In this document: positions 16,929 to 25,496 of the stretch, piece after piece
How positions within the stretch are numbered: the stretch's first letter is position 1
How the letters are laid out: each line of letters opens with the position of its first letter
NCBI GenBank assembly: GCA_025529335.1
Contig: JAMYHX010000560.1
Location: forward strand, 1-25,496
Direction: 5' to 3'
DNA length: 25,496 bases
Origin: Rhizopus sp. PT2906
Taxonomy: Eukaryota; Mucoromycota; Mucoromycetes; Mucorales; Rhizopodaceae
Translations under genes and position numbers: made by a program
Notes under the pieces: model-generated
What the model saw: the letters and a program-made list of their open reading frames with translations, nothing else
What the model was told of the DNA's origin: nothing
Database searches by the model: none

Positions 16929-18545
16929 TTATTGCGTCTTTATATCCTTTGCTGCTTTAGCTTGTTCTTTAACCCATGTCGTCAAGGATCGCTCAAGAGA
17001 AGCATAGACTAAGCCTCCTTGTTCAGTAGTCCATTGATAGATAGCATAAATAATACTTGTCACTTCGTTCGTCATTGCCTGCCAATTCAAATTGTAGAGA
17101 TAACCTGAGACTTGCTGTAACGAGCTTGACAACAATGGAGCTTGCTTTGTCAGCCAGCTCTGTAAAGCCATGTACATACGATGGGTCAGGATAAGGGTAG
17201 CTTTCAGGCATTGAGAAGTTATTATGTGTGTATACTCAACGATCTGTGTTAAATATGCGCCAATGACATCAAACAAATGCTTACAGACAGTATGGACGAG
17301 TGGTCCAATCTTAAAGTAGAGCCAAGCGGCTGGTTTTTCAAGATACAGTACAACGCGTAGCCATGTGGGGTAGATGTAGGTAACAAAGTACTGACTCACT
17401 TTATCTCTCAGTTGATGATAGGTGGCAGATAGTTGTGGCACAACGTGTTTAACATACAGCCTATAGGCTGGATAAATGATTTGAGAATATGCTGCCTCCA
17501 GTAGACTGGCCAAATAAGATCCCAGTAGGCAACACTCTGAAAGTGTCCAGACAATGTGTGGTGCCAAGAATATGTACATAATTTCCAGACGCTGTTGAAA
17601 TTGATGTGTTTGAAGCATCAATAAGAGCTGATCAATGGCTTTTACTAACCAAGTCAAAATTCGGCCAATGGTAGGCGCAAGCACAAAGTCCTTTATCTGG
17701 GCACCTACCCATAACAGTGCACGACGACTAACCATTATCACTCTTTGTAAGAACTGCACAAGCCTTGTCGATGCGCAATAGTCGTACACAGTAGGCACAA
17801 CTACAGTGGCTATCCATACCATATCGTTCTTGACAGATATGTACAAGTGTGCTGCGCCTTGATATACCAGGCGACATAGATGCATGATACGTGATATGAC
17901 TGCTGTCGTGGGTTGCCAAATATTTCTGTACCCAATCTCGCACAAATCCTCTGCGAGTTGTTTCCAATCATGAGCATTAATAAACTTTCTCCAGGCAACC
18001 ATTGTTTCCTGGGATAATGACTGAATAGCGCAGCCAATGCGATAAATGGCAATGGCCGTATTCTCCACATACTGCAACGCAACTGGTAACGTGTGCTGTC
18101 TAAAGTTTGCCTGGTACGCATAAAATGCAGGACCTCCTCTCTCCTCCCACCACTGGCTGCATTGATTTATCTTTGTCGGAAGCGATACGGTGACTGTTTC
18201 AAATAACCAATCATCAACATAGGGCATAGCTCGCTCTATGGTCCAAAGTGCGTAGTATATGCTAAATCGAACTGTGTCAAATATGACTCGAGCAAGGATA
18301 TAGAGGGCAGCAAATGGTGAAACAAGGATATAATGTGCAATAGACAGATTTCCAATGTTATTTTCTTGTTGCTTATGCTCTATGCTCTTAACAGTCTCTG
18401 CTGGCTGTTGTTGTTGTTGTTGCTGTTGTTGTTCTTGGCGATCAGTTTTCCATTGAGGATATCCTCGAATTATATACAGTAAGAAAGCAACAATACAAGC
18501 AAATAAAATGCCTCGAAAAGAAAAAAGAAAATAAATGCCAAACAT
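16929..18545 (-). CDS. Membrane-anchored polyQ protein of unknown function
   Basis: A 538-residue intronless ORF that I do not recognise. A hydrophobic segment at residues 8-27 (G-I-L-F-A-C-I-V-A-F-L-L-Y-I-I) fits a signal anchor. It is followed by a charged linker with a run of ten glutamines (about 39-48; mixed CAA/CAG, so probably a protein-level tract). From about 70 to the end it is almost entirely predicted helix, very rich in Y, W, L, I, V and H. It has recurring amphipathic segments spaced about 35-45 residues apart, several with a Y-P or A-P turn (I-Y-P-A-Y-R, I-Y-P-T-W-L, L-A-P-T-I-G). The C-terminus is lysine-rich and soluble. Such tandem amphipathic helices suit lipid-surface or membrane-shaping proteins, but this is inference. 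Transcribed divergently from INTS4. Confidence 0.75.
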   Translation of the reverse strand: MFGIYFLFSFRGILFACIVAFLLYIIRGYPQWKTDRQEQQQQQQQQQPAETVKSIEHKQQENNIGNLSIAHYILVSPFAALYILARVIFDTVRFSIYYALWTIERAMPYVDDWLFETVTVSLPTKINQCSQWWEERGGPAFYAYQANFRQHTLPVALQYVENTAIAIYRIGCAIQSLSQETMVAWRKFINAHDWKQLAEDLCEIGYRNIWQPTTAVISRIMHLCRLVYQGAAHLYISVKNDMVWIATVVVPTVYDYCASTRLVQFLQRVIMVSRRALLWVGAQIKDFVLAPTIGRILTWLVKAIDQLLLMLQTHQFQQRLEIMYIFLAPHIVWTLSECCLLGSYLASLLEAAYSQIIYPAYRLYVKHVVPQLSATYHQLRDKVSQYFVTYIYPTWLRVVLYLEKPAAWLYFKIGPLVHTVCKHLFDVIGAYLTQIVEYTHIITSQCLKATLILTHRMYMALQSWLTKQAPLLSSSLQQVSGYLYNLNWQAMTNEVTSIIYAIYQWTTEQGGLVYASLERSLTTWVKEQAKAAKDIKTQ

Positions 18546-18815
18546 GTTTACATTGCTGAAAGAAAAGAAAGAATAAAAAAAAAAAAAAAAGACTTGGCAC
18601 TAATACGTCACACAGTTGTCCCAAAAAGGATGCATGATGCCATTGAAGAGAAAGAGAGAGAAAGAGAGAGAAAGAGAGAAAGGGTATTTATGTAGATAGA
18701 AATGCGATAGGATGAATTAAGACGCGCTTCTGTGCGGTGTCACTGTTCCTAGAATTTTTGGCGCCGTTTCTTAAAAATAATAGTCATCCTTTTCTTTTAA
18801 ACCCGTCTTTTCTTG
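18546..18815. promoter_or_regulatory. Bidirectional promoter region with AAAGAGAGAG repeat
   Basis: 270 nt separate the divergent start codons of the 538-residue ORF (minus) and INTS4 (plus). It contains an imperfect three-unit repeat AAAGAGAGAG at 18651-18680 and an A run at 18576-18590. No obvious TATA box. Confidence 0.45.
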
Positions 18816-19750
18816 ATGAAACGAGGATATGAAGCAGCCTTGGTCAACAGAGACAGGTAAAATGATGTATATGAAGAAGCGTGTATGTCTTGTTAAATAT
18901 TGTATAGTTCTATTACTGTTGATGTTCCCATTGTTGATCATGCCAGTATTGAATGGATTCCATCTTTTGATGGCTTAAGTTCTAACCTTGTTCAAGATCG
19001 TATCAAAGTAAGAAAAGAAAGATAAACAACAAGTGAAATTAAGCCCTTTATTTAGACATTATTGGACATTGCCCGATATGTATTTTTTATATCACTTGAT
19101 CAACAAACAACATTAACTCAAGCATTACTTGATCGACTTGAAGTAGAAACAGACAACGATGCCAAAGTAAAGTTTATAAAGCATACAAGAAAACAAACAC
19201 TAATTATTTAAACAAAAGGCTATGATTATCTTGTTAATAGAAAAATGCTGTCAGTTTCCTAATATCAACAACTTGTTGATCTTTCAACGACTGTTGGCAC
19301 AAGTAAGTTTCTTTGTTGTTTTTTTTTATCGTGAAAGTATTGACAAGGTCAAGTAACTAGTTAAAAGATGAATCAACCAAAGTGAAGTATCATATATACA
19401 ACAGTATATGCAAACTATTAAAGGTAGACCACACACATATACACATATACGCGCATATAAAGCTTATTATCGGTAAACTCATTTAAAAATAACAGAGGAG
19501 ACGTATCGCTGTTGACGAGCATAGTAAACTCTTGTTACTCTCTCTCTTTGAACAGCTTATGCTTGATCTATCCAGTACACATCACAAAGTGAGAGCAGCC
19601 GTGATCCCATTGCTCTCATTATTACCTTTTGTACTAAAGAAGTTGAACATGGATAAAGGAAAGATCATGTCTGAAATGGAAATACAAAAGGTTATCAGCC
19701 AGTATGCTAAAGACCAAGACCCTCGAGTGAGAAAGGTATGTGTATAGGCC

Positions 19751-19782
<32 letters not shown>

Positions 19783-22473
19783 GTGATGTGCTTATATGGA
19801 TATAGAGTGCTCTAGATTCACTTGTTCAAATGCACCAACGAGGATGTCCTCTTGACTTATCAATATACCACTTATCAGTAGCAGCCCTAAGAGACGATTA
19901 TGAAGAGGTTCGCATGGGCGGATTAAATTTGATGGGGTAAAGGTATCCTTTGACAAAACATGAATAAACCATTCATTGTGTATATACTGTAGTGTGCTGA
20001 GTTCACTGTACCCTGAGCATCGATTAAAATTGGCACATGAGGAAATCACAGAAACGACACGACTTATTGATGACGCGTTTAATAAAGTGTGCGACTTGGT
20101 CAACGATTCTGCGGTCATGGTCCGTACAAAGGCCTGTGTGATGATGGCATCTTATCAAAACGTGGGCACAGATATGCTAAAGCAGACGTTTAGCAAGCAA
20201 ATCATGTCACATTTAAAACGATCTCTTCCAAAGTGGAGGATGCAGCAAAAGAAGGTGGGAGAAAAAGCTTTTTATAAAATAGCCATATGACTCATGTGTG
20301 TTCTCTATAGTACGCAAATGGAATGATACCTGTGGCAGAAGGTGATTTTGATGTGGAATCAGATGAGTTCCACCTCCTGGATTCAGGCGCATGTGGTGCG
20401 TTCATTCATGGATTGGAAGACGAGTACCAAGAAGTGAGATACGCATCTATTGGTAACTATTTGCATAGCTTAATGCCACAGTTCTCTTGACAATTCTATA
20501 GACTCGATTGGAGAACTATGTCTGTACAATGAAGAGTTGACAAAGAAGGCCGTGGAGAATCTTGTAGACATGTTTAACGATGAAATTGACAAGATAAGAG
20601 TAAATGCAATACAAAGTCTTCGTAAGATTGGCACAAGATCACTTGTAGAATTTGATGAAGAGCAGCTTGAAATTGCAGTAGGAGCTCTTGAAGATAAAGA
20701 ACCTGTTGCCAGGCACGCCACGCATGATCTATTCACAGTCATTCGGCTGACACAACAAAGCTCAATGACAACCTTACTCACAGCGCTTGAAGCCAACATG
20801 AAACGATACCCAGAGGACATGCTTTCTATTTATCGATGCCTAGGTCGAGTGGGCAAGCGTCATGATGATTATGTGGAGAATTTGATACCGCATATGCTCA
20901 AGCTCGATCGCCGGTTTTTGCCAAGAGAACCTAATGTTGACGACATGATGTACACTGCTTATGTGATATTAATAGCCAATGCGTGTGTATCCAATATGCG
21001 ACTGCTCACGTCTTTACCAAAATATATATTCAGGCACTTTGCCTACTTCAAGAGCAAATATTCTGACTGCTTACCTGATTTAAGAAAGCTATACAAAAAC
21101 GCTGGAATAAAGTTGGAAGGCGATGTTGATTGTTTGCCCATGACATTTAATCGGTCCAAGAAGGCAACAACAGATGATGCAGAAATTTATACAAAGGCCA
21201 CTGTAGAGATGCTTCAGGTGATTCAAACTCAAATTATGAGAAATGATGAATATAAGCTTGCCTTGGTAACATTGGAGGCTGCAGCACGGTAAAAGAGAGA
21301 AAGAGAAAATGTCAAACCATGGAAGCGACTGACTGGTTTCTATAGTAATTTCAAATATATTGCCAGTCTAAAGCCTGTGGATGCTGGGAAATCGGATTTA
21401 GGTCAACTTTATCTCGAATGCTACAATATCATGATCAAGATAAAGCAAAGTCACTCAGTGGGTGTCTTGTCACCTACAGTACGGCAAGACGCTGCTTTGC
21501 TTTTCAAATACTCATATACGATCGAACATACCTTCTTGGGACTCTCTGTTAACGTGTTGCACGCGGCTGCTCTCTTTCGTATCTTGGGAAATATGGTGTG
21601 GCTCTTTAGCGTTGTTAAACAAATGCCAGTGTAACTATAAGAAAGAAGAAAATGAGCTATATCTCACAGTTGTTTATAGGTCGGGCGATACATCATTTGA
21701 TTTGAAACATATGCTCATTGCTGCCAAACAGCGTGTTGAATTAGTTCAATCGTAAGAAAAACAAGACGATACCTGCTCGTAACTTACCTTAGATGTATAG
21801 ATGTTTTCAGCATAAAGTTCATGATAATACCATTCTTGATGACCTAAAAAACGATTTAGTAAAGGCAATTGAGTTACCAAATACTTCCAACATGACTGCA
21901 CTATATTCGTTCATTACGGTAAGGCCCTTATATATATATATATGCATATACATTGACTGATTCGTGATCTAGTCATTTTTACCTGTACCTATGCAACTGG
22001 ATAATAATCCCGTGAAGCATACATCAGCCGTCATTACTTATCCATTACCTAACGCAGATAAGCCGTTAAAGTATAATGCGATATACAAACTCAAACTCCA
22101 TGTGGAAGCTGATATATTTAATGTGAATGATATCACGTACATTGCTATCGAGGTAAGCATGAAGTCTCTCCATTTAGTTGAGTCTAATAGAAACTTCCTC
22201 TCTTAGGTCATATTGCCTAATGAATCCTCACATGTATTTTGGCCAGCTTATAGTCACTTTAAGCCAGCGACTCCACTTAGTTACAAGTTGTCAACAGATA
22301 TTGAACTTGAATTGCCGCCGTGGACGGAAGCAGCGCCTGTAAAGATCCAAGTGATTGTATCATTCGAACCTGATTTACCTGGACTAGATGAGTATATCAT
22401 GACTTCTGTGAAGACTGCTTCTGCTGCTGTAAGTGAGCCACTGAGTTATGTGGTCTTTCCTCAAAGCCATTGA
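18816..22473 (+). CDS. INTS4: Integrator complex subunit 4 (INTS4)
   Basis: HEAT-repeat scaffold of the Integrator cleavage module (with INTS9/INTS11), which cuts snRNA and prematurely terminated polymerase II transcripts. Fifteen exons: 18816-18856, 18908-19007, 19056-19166, 19219-19302, 19361-19423, 19496-19735, 19806-19936, 19993-20254, 20311-20452, 20502-21288, 21346-21630, 21680-21751, 21801-21918, 21973-22152, 22207-22473. They total 2883 nt and 960 residues; human INTS4 is about 963. Diagnostic matches to animal INTS4 are D-Q-D-P-R-V-R (206-212), D-D-Y-E-E-V-R (243-249), R-L-I-D-D-A-F (280-286), D-S-G-A-C-G-A-F-I-H-G-L-E-D-E (368-382) and L-V-D-M-F-N-D-E-I (412-420). The N-terminus M-K-R-G-Y-E matches the animal K-K-R-V-Y-E, which decided the start. 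The C-terminal third (about 750-960) is beta-rich as in the family. Exons 4-5 and 8-9 junctions are least certain. Confidence 0.92.
19755..19782 (+). repeat. Poly(A) run of 28 in an INTS4 intron
   Basis: An uninterrupted run of 28 A lies in intron 6 of INTS4 (19736-19805). It is probably length-polymorphic and could also come from a retroposed tail, but nothing upstream supports an insertion. Confidence 0.85.
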
Positions 22474-22932
22474 AGAGAATGAATACATATGTATGTGATA
22501 TGCGTCATTTAGTATGAATAGCAAGTATAAGGGACAGCCAGTTATGTTTTGGCAATTGCATAATGATAAAGTTATATATAAAATATTCACATGCGCGTGA
22601 GATGTCTATTGCCATTCTATTTGTGTGTGTGTGTGTGTGCGTATATATGTGAGATAATTACCGAGCTACCCTTTGATGCAACCCAAACTTCCCTTCCCGG
22701 TTTTGAAAGGAAGAGATAGTTGGTGGTAAAAGGGTCTACTTTAAAATACATTATATGCCAAGATATTCTACTGCCTTTACTTTACCGATTATTACGATCA
22801 ATACGCTGTAATTTAAACTACTCACAAAGGGGATATAACAACGATTATCACTGATTGTTGATTTTTTTTATTAAAAAGATCGGCAACAGAACTTCTATTG
22901 TATATGTCGTACCTAATTGACTAGACGTGGCA
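22474..22932. other. INTS4 3' flank, gene-free
   Basis: Contains a (TG)9 microsatellite at 22622-22639 and no supported gene. The 15 nt sequence AAAAAGATCGGCAAC at 22873-22887 is repeated at the start of the DXO coding region (23469-23483). Confidence 0.45.
22622..22639. repeat. (TG)9 microsatellite
   Basis: Nine uninterrupted TG units, followed by CGTATATATGTG. It lies about 150 nt past the INTS4 stop codon. Confidence 0.85.
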
Positions 22933-23160
22933 TCATTTGCAGAACCAAAAAAATGTGGAGTTGATGATATCTGTACTGAATTTGATGAGCTGGTTTATAA
23001 TAGAATCGTTCGAATGTGAATGTTTCTTAATGTTGTCGGCTTTATGGCCAACTTGCACTGCTTTTGTGATAGAAGCTGTTCTAATAGAGTAGGGCCAATC
23101 GCTGTTGTATTAATGCCAGCGGTATCCATTACTTGTTTGGAGGTAGTGGTTACTGTGGAC
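22933..23160 (-). mobile_element. Degenerate DIRS-type tyrosine recombinase remnant
   Basis: Read on the minus strand, the sequence gives S-K-Q-V-M-D-T-A-G-I-N-T-T-A-I-G-P (about 23140-23090). After a frame shift it continues Y-S-I-R-T-A-S-I-T-K-A-V-Q-V-G and I-K-K-H-S-H-S-N-D-S (about 23090-22990), ending at a stop at 22935-22933. This is the C-terminal pattern of the tyrosine recombinases of fungal DIRS retroelements (and Cryptons). The features are G-I, then (P-H-)S-x-R with the catalytic Arg, A-S-x-T-K-A, G, I-x-x-H-A-x-W-S, and a Tyr near the end. Here the frame is broken, the His before S-I-R is Tyr, the W of the H-A-N-W-S block is lost, and the final Tyr is not found (F-F-W-F in its place). 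The fragment is inactive. No reverse transcriptase or terminal repeats are seen. Confidence 0.55.
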
Positions 23161-23463
23161 GGTTGAATTGATCATACTTGCTCTGTATTTCTCAAGTAAG
23201 CCAAGAAAGGCTGCGTGATCCACTGGAAGTGGTTGCCTAAAGTCTTTGGGTTATTTTTTTTTTTCAGAAATTGATATAGTGAAGAAGGTGTATAAGGCAA
23301 TTAATATGATAAGAAGTTTGTCAGGAGTAGAGGAACATTTTTGGACGATAAAGGCTTGGGTCCAAGTCAAGTTGCTTTCAAGAAGGAACAATTATGCTTT
23401 GGGTTCTGAGACCCAAGTTGACTATCATTCGGGCATTTTTCTTTGCACTTTTCTATTTCTTTA
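23161..23463. other. DXO 5' flank, possible repeat sequence
   Basis: An open frame (23246-23464, plus) exists but matches nothing and ends inside the DXO start region. Part may be the upstream continuation of the recombinase remnant on the minus strand, where short protein-like segments occur (V-D-H-A-A-F-L-G-L-L-E-K-Y near 23180-23220). A 7 bp inverted repeat CTTGGGT/ACCCAAG lies around 23356-23417. The DXO promoter must be here. Confidence 0.35.
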
Positions 23464-24944
23464 ATGTCAAAAAGATCGGCAACCGCACAATTAGATGAGG
23501 CAGAAAGGATTAAAAGAAACCAATTTTCGTTTCCATTAGAAGCGAATGAACGATATGAAGGCTCATTTCCAGTGTATAAACAACCTCAGGAATTAACATG
23601 TTACAGCATAGATCATCATCGACGAGTTTGGTTTGATGATCGAGAAATGGTAAAACTATAAATAATGACAAGGGAAAGAGTTAACATCAAGTAGAAATAT
23701 TATTACCCACCTTCAGGAAAAGACTTGAATGTTGGTTACGATCAGTTTATTCAAAGAGACGAATCAGTATCTGAACATATTGATACCTTACTTGATGCAC
23801 TCACGACAGTAAAACAGAAGCATCCATCGGATATACAAGCTGATATTGTAACTAGATTGTATATCGACTTTATATATATGTGTGTACACGAATGACTTAA
23901 CAATACATTAGGTTACTTGGCGTGGTATAATGACAAAGATACTATGTACACCTTATAGTCGAAGAGATGCTTGGGAACTACGTGCGACAAGATACAATGT
24001 ATATACTATAGACTTTAGTATTTAATAGTCAGCTAATATAATGTACACCATAGGGAACTATCTTTATTGAAGAACAATCATTAAAGGACAATAGCAGAGA
24101 CACAGATCGACAAAAACTTATGGGATATTGGGGTTATCGATTTGAGACACTCTGTACTGTCAGTCAACCACCACATAAAGTAAACAAGGAAGAGCTAAAG
24201 AGACGTGACAATGAGAGCGCAAATACGAATGTACAGTACTGTGTAGTAGTAAAGACAAGATTAGGCAATAACTCCATTATTATGGGAGCAGAGGTGGATT
24301 GCTGTAGAGGTATTTGATGCGCACTCCTTTTTATTTCACAAAATATACTTATAAAGATAGGAAAGACGTCAAACCAAAGGACCCCACTGCACAATTGAGC
24401 AATTACATAGAACTGAAGACATCTAGGATAATAGAAACAAGTAGACATGATTACTCATTTCAAAGGTAAAAAAAAAAAAACAAGTGTATTAACTAGACAT
24501 GATTGTTAATACGGCGTTAGATACAAACTATTGAAATTTTGGGCGCAGTCCTTTCTTGTTGGTGTACCACGAATTATTTGTGGGTTTAGAAATGACGATG
24601 GCCTATTGATGGAAGTGAAGCAATACAAGACATTAGAAATTCCTCGACAAGTAAGAAACACGAAAAACACGTGGGTAAGTGACATAGAACAAGAGTGTGA
24701 TATCATCACTAATATCGAAAAGAATCCCGCTGTATGTTTAAATTTTGCAAATCGATTGCTGGATTGGATTCGACATAATATCACCAAAGACGATCCTACG
24801 ACGACGTATCGAATTGAATTTAAATCACCTTTTGAAGAGATTAATATAGAGTGCACAGGCCATGCCAACGTATTTTTAACTCAGAGGTTTATTGAAGGAA
24901 AGACACTAAATGAAATTGGAGGCCAGAGAGCTACACAAAAGTAA
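23464..24944 (+). CDS. RAI1: DXO/Rai1-family decapping exonuclease
   Basis: Enzyme of 5'-end quality control: in the family it removes incomplete, unmethylated or NAD caps and triphosphate ends, and in fungi Rai1 also partners the nuclear 5'-3' exonuclease Rat1. Six exons: 23464-23649, 23695-23847, 23912-23998, 24054-24309, 24357-24465, 24521-24944, giving 404 residues in continuous frame. The conserved active-site motifs are all present. They are T-W-R-G (115-118), G-Y-R-F-E (169-173), G-A-E-V-D-C (220-225, metal-binding E-x-D), Y-I-E-L-K-T (244-249, E-x-K), and L-L-K-F-W-A-Q-S-F-L-x-G-V-P followed by G-F-R-N. The exon 5 acceptor (ATAAAG at 24351-24356) was chosen over the nearby GATAG because only it keeps frame. 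It lies on the same strand as INTS4, about 1 kb downstream. Catalytically intact as far as sequence shows; whether it binds Rat1 cannot be judged. Confidence 0.92.
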
Positions 24945-25464
24945 CCACTTCTTTCTTCAAACGCGTCATAATAATAAAATGATCGAATTGGATACGTTTC
25001 ATCTAAATTGAAAAAAGTCAATCAAAGCAAATGAGAAAGCATGATTGAAATGAATATGAAAAAAAAGGGGAGAAAGCGTCGGTATTAACAAGGGGGAAAA
25101 TAGAAAGAAAGCTGGATCGTAAACAAGGATAACTCATGACACTCTGCAAAAAGCCTCGTCTACTCAGCACATCTTATATTAAAAAGCCGCTTTCAGTTTA
25201 GAACCAGTTCCATTACTGTCAATGTGCCCATCCCTTTTCTTTTGTTTCTAAAAATAATTTTTTTTCTTGGACTTTTTTTTAATTTCAGGTTTTATTTTGA
25301 ACCCTTTTTTGGTTTTTCTTTTTTCTTTTTATTTTTTTCATTTTTTATTCGAGAAAAAGAAAGAAAGGTAACATTGCCGAAGATTAACCCAAACTGTTCT
25401 TGTTGTTAAATAACCTTTGCTTTCTTGCTTTTCTTTCTCTTTTACATAACAATAGACCACATAA
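24945..25464 (+). promoter_or_regulatory. Intergenic region and 5' UTR of the MADS-box gene
   Basis: 520 nt without a supported gene. A long T-rich pyrimidine tract (about 25225-25345) precedes the start codon of the MADS-box gene, a common fungal core-promoter layout. AATAAA at 24971-24976 is a plausible polyadenylation signal for the DXO gene. Confidence 0.45.
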
Positions 25465-25496
25465 ATGGGACGTAAAAAGATTCAAATTCAACCTAT
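25465..25496 (+). CDS. MADS-box transcription factor, MEF2/Rlm1 type (5' end only)
   Basis: The last 32 nt start an ORF reading M-G-R-K-K-I-Q-I-Q-P, then the first two bases of an Ile or Met codon. M-G-R-K-K-I-Q-I is the N-terminus of the MADS DNA-binding domain in the MEF2 class (fungal Rlm1/Smp1 relatives), as opposed to the SRF/Mcm1 class, where the MADS box lies inside the protein. The gene is cut by the window edge, so the rest of the MADS box, the MEF2 extension and any introns are unseen. The identification rests on ten residues but the motif is distinctive. Confidence 0.65.
   Translation, partial: MGRKKIQIQP

Larger units (their letters stand above)
22873..23483 (+). repeat. 15 nt direct repeats flanking the recombinase remnant
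   Basis: AAAAAGATCGGCAAC occurs at 22873-22887 and 23469-23483. The second copy is codons 2-7 of the DXO gene. In the reading frame of the gene the first copy reads K-R-S-A-T-E-L against K-R-S-A-T-A-Q-L. The 581 nt between them include the recombinase remnant. Confidence 0.5.

Noticed and set aside
24506..24868. 120-codon minus-strand ORF
   Set aside because: Antisense shadow of DXO exon 6.
25224..25409. 61-codon Phe/Leu-rich ORF
   Set aside because: It is a translation of the T-rich tract before the MADS-box gene.
1..25496. CRISPR arrays, tRNA or rRNA genes, bacterial-type operons
   Set aside because: No regularly spaced repeats, no cloverleaf and no rRNA signature were seen; gene structure is eukaryotic throughout.

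Overview
This window looks like nuclear DNA of an early-diverging filamentous fungus, most likely Mucoromycota (Mucorales-like). The reasons are AT-rich spacers, many 45-60 nt GT-AG introns, compact genes, clear fungal/opisthokont housekeeping proteins, Fanzor (eukaryotic TnpB-like) remnants, and an intact Integrator subunit gene that yeasts lack. All multi-exon models below were spliced by eye. They keep frame through every junction, but no transcript data were available.

Layout. Positions 1-2.1 kb are repeat-derived: a Fanzor 3' remnant (minus), a decayed unassigned ORF (minus), and a ~480 bp element with ~95 nt inverted arms. From 2.5 to 5.8 kb lies a dense housekeeping block: ribosomal protein uL14 (RPL23), a Sos7/Kre28-like kinetochore gene, and, convergent with it, a nine-exon Rab2 GTPase gene. 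From 6.4 to 12.5 kb is a tandem cluster of five T1-type BTB genes (BTB_2/KCTD-like), one of them broken. A second Fanzor remnant lies inside the cluster, inverted relative to the first. From 13.4 to 15.0 kb is a three-exon F-box gene (minus). About 1.9 kb without a recognisable gene follows, then a 538-residue membrane-anchored polyQ orphan (minus).

From 18.8 to 22.5 kb is a 15-exon gene for Integrator subunit 4 (960 aa). It is followed by a degenerate DIRS-type tyrosine recombinase remnant (minus) and a six-exon DXO/Rai1 decapping nuclease gene. The first codons of a MEF2/Rlm1-type MADS-box gene run off the right edge.

Functional themes. INTS4 and DXO/Rai1, neighbours on the same strand, both act on RNA polymerase II transcripts (3' cleavage of snRNA/attenuated RNA and 5'-cap quality control). 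The BTB cluster is the accessory, fast-evolving part. Its paralogues share a C-terminal Cys/His module with fixed spacing that I do not recognise, and the cluster also carries transposon debris and a paralogue inactivated by a frameshift. I consider this family the best candidate for undescribed biology here.
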